A stretch of 64,000 bases of DNA, taken from Pararobbsia silviterrae (GTDB lineage: Bacteria > Pseudomonadota > Gammaproteobacteria > Burkholderiales > Burkholderiaceae). Of the stretch, positions 8,257 to 17,255 are shown in pieces (the stretch's first letter is position 1; each line of letters begins with the position of its first letter). A program made the position numbers and the translations under genes. Below the pieces are notes generated by a model that was not told where the DNA came from, made no database searches, and saw nothing but the letters and a program-made list of their open reading frames with translations. Location of the stretch: NCBI RefSeq assembly GCF_003628125.1, contig NZ_RBZU01000010.1:124001-188000 (forward strand), written 5' to 3'.

Positions 8257-9348
8257 TCAATTCGACGTGGATGTTTCGCTCAGCAGCTTCACGAGATAGG
8301 GCTTCCATACTTCAGGGTGGGCGAGCGTCTGATGGCCATATGAGTGCGCGCTCTCCGGCATTTCGACAAACGCACCATTCGGCACGGCGCGGATGGCCTC
8401 TTGCATGACGCCGAGATCCGTTGCATTGATCAAATCATCGTCGAAGTTGACCGCCAAAAGCCGAGCGCGAATCTTCGATAACTGCGGCGCCGGATCGTAG
8501 TCCCACGACGATTCGAACCAATAGAGCACGTCGTTGGCGTCGGTCTTCTGCGCCTTGTCGACCAGACTGTCATAGAGCTTCGTGGCCTTTTCACGGTCAC
8601 CCGCGTCACTTTGCATGCGCGCGGGGTTCTCGGTCATGATCGTGAAAATCGGCATGACGCGTGTCCATTGGCTTGGCTGCACCGTATAGTCGCCGTCTTT
8701 CCAGCCCGGATCGTTGCGGATCGCACCGACGATCATTTGCCGCCAGAGCCAGTTTCGACCGGCCATCGCGATCGGCTGGCTGGAAATCGGCATCAGCGCC
8801 GCGGCCATGTCCGGATATCGCTCACCCCACATCCAGGTCTGCATGCCGCCCATCGACGTGCCCAGTACGAGGCGCAGATGATGCACATTCAACCCCTCGA
8901 CGAGCAGACGATGATTGGCCTCGACAACATCGCCATAGCCATAGTGCGGAAATCGAGCATGCATGCCGTCGCTGGGTTTGCTCGAACCCCCGCGGCCAAG
9001 ACCATCGGGAATCACGACAAAGTAGCGACGTGTATCGAGCGGTTCGCCCGGGCCGAAGAGTTCCCGTTGCATCGCCGGCGCGAGGAATGCTTTACCGGTA
9101 CCGGTGGTGCCATGCATCAGCAACACGGCATTGTCGATTTCGCCGTGCGCATCGCGCCGCGGGGTGCCCAGCGTCACGTAGTGGATGCGAATCTCCGGCA
9201 ACGTCGTTCCTTCCGAGAAGTGAAAATCACGCTCGATGAAGTCTCCCGCCTGGCCGAGGGTTGGCTCCGTTGTTGCGGCATGCGCCGTGCCGAGGCAAGT
9301 CAAGGCACACACGCCTGCTGTGCCCACGAGGGCTGAAAAGCGAGTCAT
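8257..9348 (-). CDS. Exported alpha/beta hydrolase related to homoserine O-acetyltransferase
   Basis: 363 residues. A Sec signal peptide (MTRFSALVGTAGVCALTC, cleavage after TAHA near residue 24) precedes an alpha/beta-hydrolase fold with nucleophile elbow GTSMGG (Ser165), an acid in NFDDDLIN and a His in PESAHSYGHQT. GTSMGG and VVIPDGLGRGGSSKP are typical of the MetX-like subgroup, but an exported protein is unlikely to make acetylhomoserine; it is more likely an esterase or hydrolase. The ATG at 9348 has SD aggatg; the longer frame from 9387 would put extra residues before the signal peptide. A promoter is not evident. Confidence 0.86.
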   Translation of the reverse strand: MTRFSALVGTAGVCALTCLGTAHAATTEPTLGQAGDFIERDFHFSEGTTLPEIRIHYVTLGTPRRDAHGEIDNAVLLMHGTTGTGKAFLAPAMQRELFGPGEPLDTRRYFVVIPDGLGRGGSSKPSDGMHARFPHYGYGDVVEANHRLLVEGLNVHHLRLVLGTSMGGMQTWMWGERYPDMAAALMPISSQPIAMAGRNWLWRQMIVGAIRNDPGWKDGDYTVQPSQWTRVMPIFTIMTENPARMQSDAGDREKATKLYDSLVDKAQKTDANDVLYWFESSWDYDPAPQLSKIRARLLAVNFDDDLINATDLGVMQEAIRAVPNGAFVEMPESAHSYGHQTLAHPEVWKPYLVKLLSETSTSN

Positions 9349-9822
9349 TGCAGCATCCTGTTGAATTGACAGGAAAGCATAACCCACGAAAAGTCACATT
9401 CGCGTGAACGTGTTCTCGTATGACTTTCTAAATGTTTCTGTCGCTGTTTCAAATAAAAGAGCGGACGGAAAATAGTAGGCCGGATCGTCGGTGACCGCTT
9501 GTCGCCGTATGCTCGATGTCGCCACTAGAACGGATACGTCTCTATTGGAAAATCGGATGTGTGCGTCATCCTGCTACACAATCCACGAGTGACCTTCCGC
9601 AGTCCGCTTCGAGTCGACGTCCGCCCGACACGGCCGGCCGTCGCTCACGCGGACCAAGCGATAGGCCGTCCCTGAACCGGACATTCCACATGTCCGCACG
9701 GACGGCCCTGGACGGGTCGGGACACGACAAGCCGTCCGAGTTGGCCCTGCACGCTTTTAGGTCTTGCGAGACACCGCGCCCGCATTCGAAGCGGCGCGCG
9801 GCGTGCGATGGACAGCATCACG
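9349..9822. other. Intergenic region with a nested hairpin
   Basis: No gene is seen in this stretch between the hydrolase start and the end of the TonB receptor gene. Its main structure is a nested inverted repeat: GGCCGTCC (9664-9671) pairs with GGACGGCC (9700-9707), and inside it CGGACAT (9678-9684) pairs with ATGTCCG (9690-9696). There is no T-run on either side, so a standard intrinsic terminator is not supported; it may be an RNA end-protecting structure or a REP-like element for the receptor transcript. Confidence 0.45.
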
Positions 9823-12345
9823 CTACTGCATGGCGTATCGCAGCGTGAACAGCACCTTGGCCGGATCGCCATAGTAATTTCCACCGGCGCCGGCCGACGT
9901 GAGGATATACGTTCGATTCAGCAGGTTTGTCACGCTGAGCGAAGCGGAGACGGTCTTCGTGATCCGATAGCCGATGTTCGCGTCGATGGTCATATAGCCC
10001 GGCGCGGGCAATCGATTCGTTCCATCGGCGGCGTACGTGCCGCTCGTGACATAGGTCGTCGCACCGATGTCCCATTTGTTCAGCACGCCGGGCAGGTGGT
10101 AGTCGGTCCAGAGTTTGAACAGGTGTTTCGGCGTCGTCACACTGAATGACGAACCGACCGAGACGCTCTGGTCGAACGTCTGCGTCGCGGTATACGTATA
10201 TCCGCCCGATACGGTCAGGCCGGGCAACACTTCGCCGCTTGCAGTCAGTTCGATGCCACGGCTGCGCGCCTTGCCCTGCGCGACGTAGTAGCCGGGATTG
10301 GCCGGGTCGGTCATGGCGCGGTTCTGTTCCGTGACCTGGAACAACGCGACACCCGTGTTGAGTCTCCCGCCCAGATATTCGCCCTTGAGCCCTACCTCGT
10401 ATTGCGAACCCGTGACGGGTTTGATGATCTGTCCGTTGACCGTGTATTCGGACGTCTGCGGAACAAAGATCGAGGTGTAGCTGGTATAGGCGCTATACGT
10501 GTCGTTGAGGTCATAGACCAAGCCGACGAACGGCGTGACCTTCGGGCCGATCCGATTGTCCTCGTGCGTGTCGCCGTATTGATTCCAGTACGCGTCGGCG
10601 TTGGGGTCGAGCACGCTATGCCACCACGTGACGCGACCGCCGACGATCAGCGTCACCGGATCGGTCACGCTGAAACGCGCATTACCATAGACGCCGTATT
10701 GATTCGTGACGGTCTTGGCGTCCTGGCCTCCGCCGCCCGCAAATGCGTCAGAGTAGGCCGCGTTGTTATAAAGGTTGGTATAGACGTCGCCCCAATAATC
10801 GAGCCCGGTGTCCGGGTTGATGAACGCCTGCGTGAACTGATCGCTTTGATGCAGATAGTTCGCGCCGAACGTCAGGTGATGGGTTCGGCCAAAAAGCCGG
10901 AACGGTCCCGTCGCAAAGACATCGAGCGCATCTTCCGTATTGTTGTCGTGCCCGCTGTAGCTATAGAGATCGGCGATGCCCGTCGCGGGGTCGACGTAGT
11001 CGCCCGGAATCCCGTTGAGCAGCATCGAGTGATACTGCGTATGGTTGTACGCGACTTTGGCGGTCCAGCCGTGGCTCAACTGCTGCTCGATCGATACGAA
11101 GCCGTTGGTCGTCTGAATGTCCTGATGATCCCAACTCGCTCCCAGATAGGCCGAACGCGACGGGTAAACGGGGCTGTAGTCGTCGTAGCTGGGCCAGCCA
11201 TAGGGAACGTGGCCGCTGATATGCGAATAACTGAACCCGGTGCGCACAAGCGTCGTCGGCGTCAGATCGGCTTCGAGCGTGCCGTAGAGCTGCTGATCGC
11301 GCTGCCACGATCCGTCCTGCATCTCGTGTTCGTCGTGTTGCATCGCGACGAGCCTGCCGCGCAGCGTATCGGCCGCGTTCAGCGGGCCACCGATATCGAC
11401 CTGCTCGCGGCGATCGGCATAGGTTCCCACCGATACCTGCGCCGATGCTTCGAATGTCGAGGGCGCGCGCTTGCGCACGAGATCGATCACCCCGCCGTCG
11501 CCCCCCATGCCGTTGAAAAGTCCGGCCGGTCCGCGCAGGATTTCGACGCGATCGTACGCGATCAGACCATCGGCCGACATGCCGCCCCCGCTCGACGGAA
11601 TGACCGTGGGGACGCCGTCAAGCTGAAACGTGCGGATCGGAAAGCCGCGTGAATAGTACGCGGTCAAGTCGTTCTGGAACTGGTTGACCGTCACGCCGGG
11701 CACGGCCTTGATCGCGTCGTCGAGTGTCGTCGCGTTTTGCGACTGAAGTTGCTGCTGTGTGACGACCGTGACCGAGTTCGGGATATCTCGCTGCGCCAAA
11801 GGCGATTTCGAACCGATCGTCAAAGGCGGATTCACGCGTGCGATTTCGGCGTCGGACGCGGCGGAGTCACTGACAACTACCGTCGGCAGCGTCATGTCGT
11901 TGATCGCGGCACCCGCGGCAGGCGGGGTGTTCGCTGCGCGCAGCGAATACACGCCGTCGGCGCTGCGCAGCACCTCCAACCCTTGGCCGCGCACGATTTC
12001 CGCAAAGCCGTCCTGAATCGTGTATTCGCCCGCGAGGCCGGCGCTCCGTTTGCCGCGTGTCAGCGATGCATCGATCGACACCTCGGTACCCGATGCGCTC
12101 GCAAAGCGCGTCAGCACATCGTCGAGCGCGCCCGCCGCGATCGCGTAGCTGTGTTTGACCGACACGCCGTTGCCTTGCGCGTACGCGCCGAACGAGGCGG
12201 CGGCGAGCGATACACCCGCCAGCGTCCATCGCACGCTTGCGAGGCGGATGGCGCATGCCAGCGCACGTTCGCGGCAGGCCGGTGCAAGGGTTCGCGAATG
12301 TGCATCAGCATGCGCGCGGTTGGGCCAATGAGGGTGTGACGGCAT
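9823..12345 (-). CDS. TonB-dependent siderophore receptor with N-terminal signalling (STN) domain
   Basis: 840 residues. Signal sequence (TLAGVSLAAASFGAYAQ, to about residue 57), then an STN/secretin-TonB domain (about 65-140, YAIAAGALDDVLTRFASASG), TonB box and plug (about 180-310, DIPNSVTVVTQQQLQSQ, VEILRGPAGLFNG) and a 22-strand barrel. The STN domain is found in receptors that signal to a FecR/FecI pair, and these genes lie directly upstream on the same strand, so ligand binding should activate transcription of this gene. FhuE/FoxA-type ferri-siderophore uptake is most likely; the ligand is unknown. SD aggac precedes ATG 12345. The C-terminus ends RYAMQ rather than the usual terminal aromatic residue. 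Confidence 0.93.
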   Translation of the reverse strand: MPSHPHWPNRAHADAHSRTLAPACRERALACAIRLASVRWTLAGVSLAAASFGAYAQGNGVSVKHSYAIAAGALDDVLTRFASASGTEVSIDASLTRGKRSAGLAGEYTIQDGFAEIVRGQGLEVLRSADGVYSLRAANTPPAAGAAINDMTLPTVVVSDSAASDAEIARVNPPLTIGSKSPLAQRDIPNSVTVVTQQQLQSQNATTLDDAIKAVPGVTVNQFQNDLTAYYSRGFPIRTFQLDGVPTVIPSSGGGMSADGLIAYDRVEILRGPAGLFNGMGGDGGVIDLVRKRAPSTFEASAQVSVGTYADRREQVDIGGPLNAADTLRGRLVAMQHDEHEMQDGSWQRDQQLYGTLEADLTPTTLVRTGFSYSHISGHVPYGWPSYDDYSPVYPSRSAYLGASWDHQDIQTTNGFVSIEQQLSHGWTAKVAYNHTQYHSMLLNGIPGDYVDPATGIADLYSYSGHDNNTEDALDVFATGPFRLFGRTHHLTFGANYLHQSDQFTQAFINPDTGLDYWGDVYTNLYNNAAYSDAFAGGGGQDAKTVTNQYGVYGNARFSVTDPVTLIVGGRVTWWHSVLDPNADAYWNQYGDTHEDNRIGPKVTPFVGLVYDLNDTYSAYTSYTSIFVPQTSEYTVNGQIIKPVTGSQYEVGLKGEYLGGRLNTGVALFQVTEQNRAMTDPANPGYYVAQGKARSRGIELTASGEVLPGLTVSGGYTYTATQTFDQSVSVGSSFSVTTPKHLFKLWTDYHLPGVLNKWDIGATTYVTSGTYAADGTNRLPAPGYMTIDANIGYRITKTVSASLSVTNLLNRTYILTSAGAGGNYYGDPAKVLFTLRYAMQ

Positions 12346-12476
12346 GATCGGGCAGGTCCTTGTCGGATCGGAGTGAAAGAGGTCTCACCTTGTCTTCCGA
12401 ACGAACCGCTCAAACCCTCAATCGAAATCCAATTATTTTTTTGTCTACGGCCGGCTAGCGTGGCCTGAGCTTCGCA

Positions 12477-13484
12477 TCAGGTCTCTCTCGCTCGCTGGGC
12501 CCGGACCGTGACCCAAAAGCGCGTCCGATATTCGACTTCCACGGGCAGCCCGACGACGAGATCGGATAGCGCGCGGTCCGTATCGCGAAGCGGAAACAAC
12601 CCTGTCACCCGGAGATCCGCCGCGTCGGGTTCGCACCGCAGCACGCCGCGTCGATAGCGCGACAACGCGGCGACCAGTTCGCCGACGCGCATATCGCGCG
12701 CAATCAGCTCCCCGCGCGTCCACGCGTCGTCGTCACCCTCGCTGCGCGAGATCGTGCCGAGCGCATCGGCGGAGAACGTCGCCTTTTCACCGACCCCGAT
12801 TCGCGCGACGGTCCAAGACGCATGCGCCGGACGGACCTCGACCGCCCCTTCGCCCACGCTGAGCGCGGCGCTGTCGCCGCGCTCAGCGACGGAAAATTGC
12901 GCGCCCTGGGCCTTGACGCTGCCATACGAGCACGTCACGACAAACGGTGCACCGGCGAACGCGGGACGATGTGCGGTCGCGAGATAGATGCGTCCGGCAC
13001 GGAGCGTCACATGCCGCATGGTGTCGGAAAACGCGACATCGACCGCGCTGGCGGTGTCGAGGACGAGGTGCGATCCGTCCGGCAAGGCGATCGCTCGGAT
13101 CTCGCCGACGCGCGTGGCGAAATCGGCCGTGGCGAGCGCCCAGACGCCGCTTCGACGCGCTTCGTAACCGAGCGTCCCGGCGATGCATGCGGCGCCGAGC
13201 AAGCCGAGCGCGCGGCGGCGTCCGCGCGCAACCGGGGGATGAAGCAGCGCCCGGCGTGTCGCATCGCGAGGCAACACCGTCAGCGACGCATCGGCTGCGT
13301 GCAGGCGCGCCCAAGCGAGCGCGTGGTCGGGGTGTTCCGCGAGCCATCGCTCGCACGCTCGCCGTTCGTCGTCCGAGAATTCCCCCGACCACGAACGGGC
13401 GAGCCACTCACTCGCCCTGAGTACGACCGCAGCGTCGAGTGGCCGGTTGACATCCGCCGAGGTCGTCATCGGTACAGAAGGCAT
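12477..13484 (-). CDS. fecR: FecR-type anti-sigma/sigma-regulator protein
   Basis: 335 residues. A cytoplasmic N-terminal domain (about 15-60, ASEWLARSWSGEFSDDERRACERWLAEHPDHALAWARL) is followed by one membrane segment (about 92-107), a periplasmic FecR domain (TRVGEIRAIALPDGSHLVLDTASAVDV) and a C-terminal STN-like domain (about 250-320). It relays receptor occupancy to the sigma factor. The ATG at 13484 overlaps the sigma-factor stop (TGATG), so translation is coupled; a longer frame to 13610 would lie inside the sigma gene. The gap of 131 bases to the receptor gene may hold the sigma-dependent promoter, but no convincing FecI-type -35/-10 pair was found. Confidence 0.93.
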   Translation of the reverse strand: MPSVPMTTSADVNRPLDAAVVLRASEWLARSWSGEFSDDERRACERWLAEHPDHALAWARLHAADASLTVLPRDATRRALLHPPVARGRRRALGLLGAACIAGTLGYEARRSGVWALATADFATRVGEIRAIALPDGSHLVLDTASAVDVAFSDTMRHVTLRAGRIYLATAHRPAFAGAPFVVTCSYGSVKAQGAQFSVAERGDSAALSVGEGAVEVRPAHASWTVARIGVGEKATFSADALGTISRSEGDDDAWTRGELIARDMRVGELVAALSRYRRGVLRCEPDAADLRVTGLFPLRDTDRALSDLVVGLPVEVEYRTRFWVTVRAQRARET

Positions 13485-13999
13485 CAGGACGCGCCGTGAC
13501 AGAGCGCGTAGCAGGCGCGCAAGCCCGTTGCGACGTACTTTTCGACCGATGACAGAGACACGCCGAGCTGCGACGCGATCTCCCGATAACTCAATCCGTC
13601 GAGGCGGCACAGCAGAAAAGCCTGCCGAACTTTCGGCGCGAGTTGATGCAGCACGGCGTCCAATTCGACGAGCGCCTCGATGATCAACGCCCGGGCCTCT
13701 TCCGACGGCGCTTCCGCCGGCGGATTCAAGGCAAGCGCCTCGATATACGCCGTCTCGATGCGGCGGCGCCGATGAAAATCGATCGCCAGTCCCTTGGCGA
13801 TCTGCGTGAGATACCGCCTGGATTCGCCCTGCGGCGGCGTGATACCCGCGGATATCACACGCACATACGTGTCATGCGCCAGGTCCGCCGCGTCGAAGGC
13901 ATTGCCGAGCCGCTTGCGAAGCCAGTCGCGCAACCAGGCATGATGATGCGCATAAAGCTCCGACACGGACTCGGTTTGCGCGGGCGAGAGTGAAGACAC
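13484..13999 (-). CDS. fecI: FecI-type ECF sigma factor
   Basis: 171 residues from the chosen GTG. Region 2 (LYAHHHAWLRDWLRKRLGNAFDAADLAHDTYVRV) and region 4 (LPPKVRQAF-like, LDGLSYREIASQLGVSLSSVEKYV) are complete. It directs RNA polymerase to iron-uptake promoters when released by FecR. The frame is open to a TTG at 14047, but that codon lies in a TATAAT box and Fur-like site, so it should not be within the mRNA; GTG 13999 matches family N-termini though no SD is seen. First gene of fecI-fecR-receptor. Confidence 0.88.
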   Translation of the reverse strand: MSSLSPAQTESVSELYAHHHAWLRDWLRKRLGNAFDAADLAHDTYVRVISAGITPPQGESRRYLTQIAKGLAIDFHRRRRIETAYIEALALNPPAEAPSEEARALIIEALVELDAVLHQLAPKVRQAFLLCRLDGLSYREIASQLGVSLSSVEKYVATGLRACYALCHGAS

Positions 14000-14026
14000 G
14001 TTGAGCGAAGTTGAGAGGAACGATAT

Positions 14027-14076
14027 GCAAATGCGAATCACTCTCAATTATAGATAAAACATATCGGATCTGTAAA
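14027..14076 (-). promoter_or_regulatory. fecI promoter with Fur-box-like site
   Basis: On the minus strand, -35 TTTACA (14071-14076), an 18-base spacer and a perfect -10 TATAAT (14047-14052). Directly downstream, over the expected start of transcription, GAGAGTGATTCGCATTTGC (14027-14045) matches the 19-base Fur consensus at 12 positions, including ATGA/ATT-type cores. This fits iron repression of the sigma factor gene. The assignment is by pattern and context. Confidence 0.65.
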
Positions 14077-14158
14077 TCCGGGACTGTGGGCTTTGAGAGA
14101 CGCCGTGGATGCGTGCCTAGCGCGGCGTAAGCGATCGAGTTGGTGTCCTCATGCGCGC

Positions 14159-15769
14159 TTATTCCGTGGCGAATGCGCTTACGCTTCGTGTCGTTTGCCG
14201 TGCACGCCGCGTCAGCTTGTCGGCATACATCAGCGCATCGGCTTCCTTAAGCGCGGTCTGCGACGTACCGATCGTAGGATCGACGCTGGCAATGCCGAAG
14301 CTTGCGCCTTGATACTCGAAACTGCACCCCATGAACGAATACGTCCCCGCAATCCGCGGCGCAAGCCGCTCGCGCAAGGCGTCGACCGAGGTGTCCGGCG
14401 GGCCCGAGACGGGCGGCGGCGTCAGACCGATCACGACGAATTCATCTCCCCCCAAGCGACCTAGCATGTCGTTCGTATGCAAACCCGCTGAAACACGACG
14501 GCCCACCTCGATCAGAAACGCGTCGCCGATGTCGTGCCCATAGGTGTCGTTGATCGTCTTGAATCCGTCGAGATCGATAAACGCGACCCGCACCCACTGC
14601 CCCGTCCGCCGGGCCGCTTCGAACAACTGCTCAAGCTTGGCCAACACCGCGCGCCGGTTGGGTAAGCCGGTCAATGCGTCATAGTTCGCCGCGTACCGTT
14701 CGTCCTCGCGGCGTATGACCATCTGACCGGCCGCATAGCCCGACAGCACAATGAGCGTGAGCCCGAACAACGCCACGACGGCGACGATCCACGCGTGTTC
14801 TTTTCGCATGGGCGCCAAGTGGTCGAGCGAAGCCAGCGTCAACATTTCATATTGCCCGTTCGACAACGGCTGGCGCCTGACCACGTATGGCTGGCCTTCG
14901 ATGAACCATCGGTCCGATGGTCCCGGACCGGTCATCGTGTGCACGTCGATGGGTGTGCCAAGTTCTTCGCCTTCATCGGGCGGCAGTACGGTGCCCGGCG
15001 GCAACAGACCGGCGACGTTGCGCAACATGAAGGGTTCGAACGACGTGGTGATCACGCGGCCCTGGCGATTCACGATCAGCGCGATGTTTCGCCCGGTCAG
15101 ATAGCGCGCCATCTCCGGCGCATCGAATTTCACAGTGACCGAGCCCAGCGGCACATCGTCGGCATTCTCGATTCGACTGCTCACGAAATAAGACGGCGTT
15201 TTATTCAAACGGGCAATGCCGAATGAATGCCCCGTCCCATCGCGCAGGGCGTCCATCAGGTAGAGGCGAGCCGGATAAATCATGCCGACGATGCTGTCGG
15301 GCTCGGCCCAATTGCTGGCCGTCACCGTGTCGTCCGACATGTTGTTCATGTAGATCCGGGCATAACGCAGGTCGTTTGACAATGCGCCCATGAAACTGCC
15401 CACCTTGCGCACCAACGGATCGCGCGTCAGTTGCGCCGCGCGTTGTTGGCGCGTCATCTGAGCCGCGCCCGGCGGATCGGTACGATAGCGCGCCGCGAGT
15501 TCGATCACGAGCCCCTGCCGGGCCACCATATTGGCGACGCTGGTCATCTCCGTGAAGAGCCGATCCATCACGCGGGCGGCGGTTTCGGCCTCGTACTCGG
15601 CGCTGTCCGCCATCCTGCGCATTTCCGAGGCCACGATACGCTGGGATATCCACGCCCCCACGCCGGCGACCAACGCCAACCATGCCACTGCAACGCACAA
15701 CGTCACGCGACGCACGATCAACGGCATACGGCGGCGACTCGGGTCCTGTTCCGATAACACGCTAAGCAT
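14159..15769 (-). CDS. Membrane diguanylate cyclase (sensor domain plus GGDEF)
   Basis: 536 residues. TM1 (about 22-42), a large periplasmic Cache-like sensor region (about 43-315), TM2 (about 325-347) and a C-terminal GGDEF domain (about 360-525) with an intact GRLGGDEF active site and FIDLDGFKTIND metal/substrate residues, so c-di-GMP synthesis is expected. The inhibitory I-site position has HTND rather than RxxD, so product inhibition may be lost. ATG 15769 has SD gggag; an in-frame ATG at 15826 has no SD. It follows the fecI promoter region tail to head but is a separate unit. Confidence 0.9.
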   Translation of the reverse strand: MLSVLSEQDPSRRRMPLIVRRVTLCVAVAWLALVAGVGAWISQRIVASEMRRMADSAEYEAETAARVMDRLFTEMTSVANMVARQGLVIELAARYRTDPPGAAQMTRQQRAAQLTRDPLVRKVGSFMGALSNDLRYARIYMNNMSDDTVTASNWAEPDSIVGMIYPARLYLMDALRDGTGHSFGIARLNKTPSYFVSSRIENADDVPLGSVTVKFDAPEMARYLTGRNIALIVNRQGRVITTSFEPFMLRNVAGLLPPGTVLPPDEGEELGTPIDVHTMTGPGPSDRWFIEGQPYVVRRQPLSNGQYEMLTLASLDHLAPMRKEHAWIVAVVALFGLTLIVLSGYAAGQMVIRREDERYAANYDALTGLPNRRAVLAKLEQLFEAARRTGQWVRVAFIDLDGFKTINDTYGHDIGDAFLIEVGRRVSAGLHTNDMLGRLGGDEFVVIGLTPPPVSGPPDTSVDALRERLAPRIAGTYSFMGCSFEYQGASFGIASVDPTIGTSQTALKEADALMYADKLTRRARQTTRSVSAFATE

Positions 15770-16375
15770 CCATCCGCTCCCATCGAAAAACGCCGTCCAG
15801 TCCAGTCTCGGGGACGCGCCGCTCATTCAATTTTTTTGAAAACGCGAGGCACCGCGTCACATCGCGTTTTCAAACGGGCAATCATTTTTTCGGCAATCGA
15901 TCGCAGGCAATAAGCCAAATATATCAAGGCCAACCCGGAAAAGCCCACAGGGCTGTGATCGATCGACGTCTTCGATATTGCAAGCGCGACCGGACGCGAC
16001 GCGGTCCTTATATATACAACGCGTTTGCGGGTTCGAAATCGCTTAGAGAGAAAATAAGCGCGACAGCCCCCCTTTCACGCGCAATTTGGATGACCTGACA
16101 TGGCGCGCCAACCGCTTACCCATCCCCGCAAACAAGCGTCGCGATCGCGCGCGCGGCCTACTCGCATTTCCGACGAGCGCCGAGTGGTCTTCAAGCGCGC
16201 CAGCGAGAGGGCCATCCGACTCAGCTAAGACTCGTCATGGCCGCAATTGAGTCGATGCCGCCTCACTGATTCGATCGACGTCAGAATTGACGCGAGATCG
16301 AAGCGAGTGGCCACGTCAGGCAGTGTCGCGTCACCAAAAAAATTGGCTTCAGCCTTATCGCGCCCCTCGAAATGC
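15770..16375. other. Non-coding or decayed region
   Basis: About 600 bases without a convincing gene, with several AT-rich stretches (ttatatata near 16011-16019) unlike the neighbouring coding DNA. On the minus strand, the bases just below the DUF4910 stump contain a second open stretch (about 16226-16380, reading EHFEGRDKAEANFFGD) in another frame; I do not recognise it. The region looks like an insertion or deletion scar next to the truncated gene. Confidence 0.4.
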
Positions 16376-16591
16376 TCAATGAACAACTGCCGCGGACCGG
16401 CAGTGCCACTCGGGCGGCGTGATCCAGTCGAAGACCTGCCGGCCGCTCGGAACGCCGAACATGTCGAGCGGCATGTGACGGCCGAGGATCTTGTCGCTTT
16501 CTTCTATGCCCGGGCCGGTAATTGACCGGAGCAGCGGAAAGAGTTCATCGAACAGGCTGTCGAGTAGCGCACGCTCCTCCTTGCACGACAT
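16376..16591 (-). pseudogene. N-terminal stump of a DUF4910/aminopeptidase-like protein
   Basis: 71 residues with SD gagga before ATG 16591. The sequence LFPLLRSITGPGIEESDKIL, then HMPLDMFGVPSGRQVFDW and TPPEWHCRSA matches the start of DUF4910 zinc-peptidase-like proteins (pattern: LFPICRSITGxGxRxT, VPSGTxVFDWxVPxEWxIRDA). Those proteins are about 400 residues or more; here the frame stops six residues after EWHCRSA and the rest of the family is not found in any frame downstream. It is therefore most likely a truncated remnant with its original start signals. The family call rests on motif recall. Confidence 0.6.
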
Positions 16592-16901
16592 ATCGTTCCT
16601 CGTTTTACTTTGCAATCGTTTAAAGTTTTCTTTTCGCTGCGAATAAAGAAGCACATAAGGCATTCGAACGGCATGATGCCCAAAATAGGACGCGCTACGA
16701 AATTCGGCGGGCGAACGCTTAACGAGCGTCGCGAGCGATGACGCAACCGGCTCACCGAGCGCGATTACGAACGCCGTCACGAAATCGGAGAGACACTTCG
16801 ATGCTTATCGCCGATGGTGTCCGGCCATCATCGGCTGACTCCGCAGCCCACGCAGATCGCTCGGCTTAGGGAGCCCATCGTCGACATCTTGAGGATGACG
16901 T

Positions 16902-16994
16902 GTGAAGAAAATCAGTAAAAAAGGCGGTCCGTTCTTCTGGGTCGGCATCGCTCTGGGCGTGGTCGTCGTGCTGTACTTGGTCATGCGCGGGTAG
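16902..16994 (+). CDS. Probable 30-residue single-span membrane protein
   Basis: A GTG start with SD gagga 8 bases upstream opens a 30-codon frame: a basic N-terminus (MKKISKKGG), one hydrophobic segment of about 18 residues (PFFWVGIALGVVVVLYLV) and a short MRG tail. The start signals, positive-inside charge pattern and clean membrane segment argue for a real small protein, most likely in the inner membrane. I do not recognise it. It lies alone between the decayed DUF4910 region and the AraC regulator. Confidence 0.5.
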   Translation: MKKISKKGGPFFWVGIALGVVVVLYLVMRG

Positions 16995-17255
16995 CCGGGT
17001 CCGCGACGCATGAATCACGGTGACGACGAGCGACTATTTTGATCGCGTAACACATCTGTTAGGATCCACGCGGCGGCATGCCGTCGCTATGAACCGATGC
17101 CCGAGACGTGCCGCTTAGTGGTGCGTCGGACCTCGCTTCAACACGACGCAAGCTGGCTCGCGGCCGCGGCGTTCATCGGGCCGCCGCGCGAGTCCAGGCC
17201 GTCCAAAAAATAAAGAAGACGCGGAAATGCATCAAAACGCTTATCGGGGAATGCC

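Noticed and set aside
16100-16228. A 42-codon plus-strand ORF (MARQPLTHPRKQ...) in the gene-poor region
   Set aside because: Very basic, no clear SD and no recognised feature; kept only as a remote possibility.
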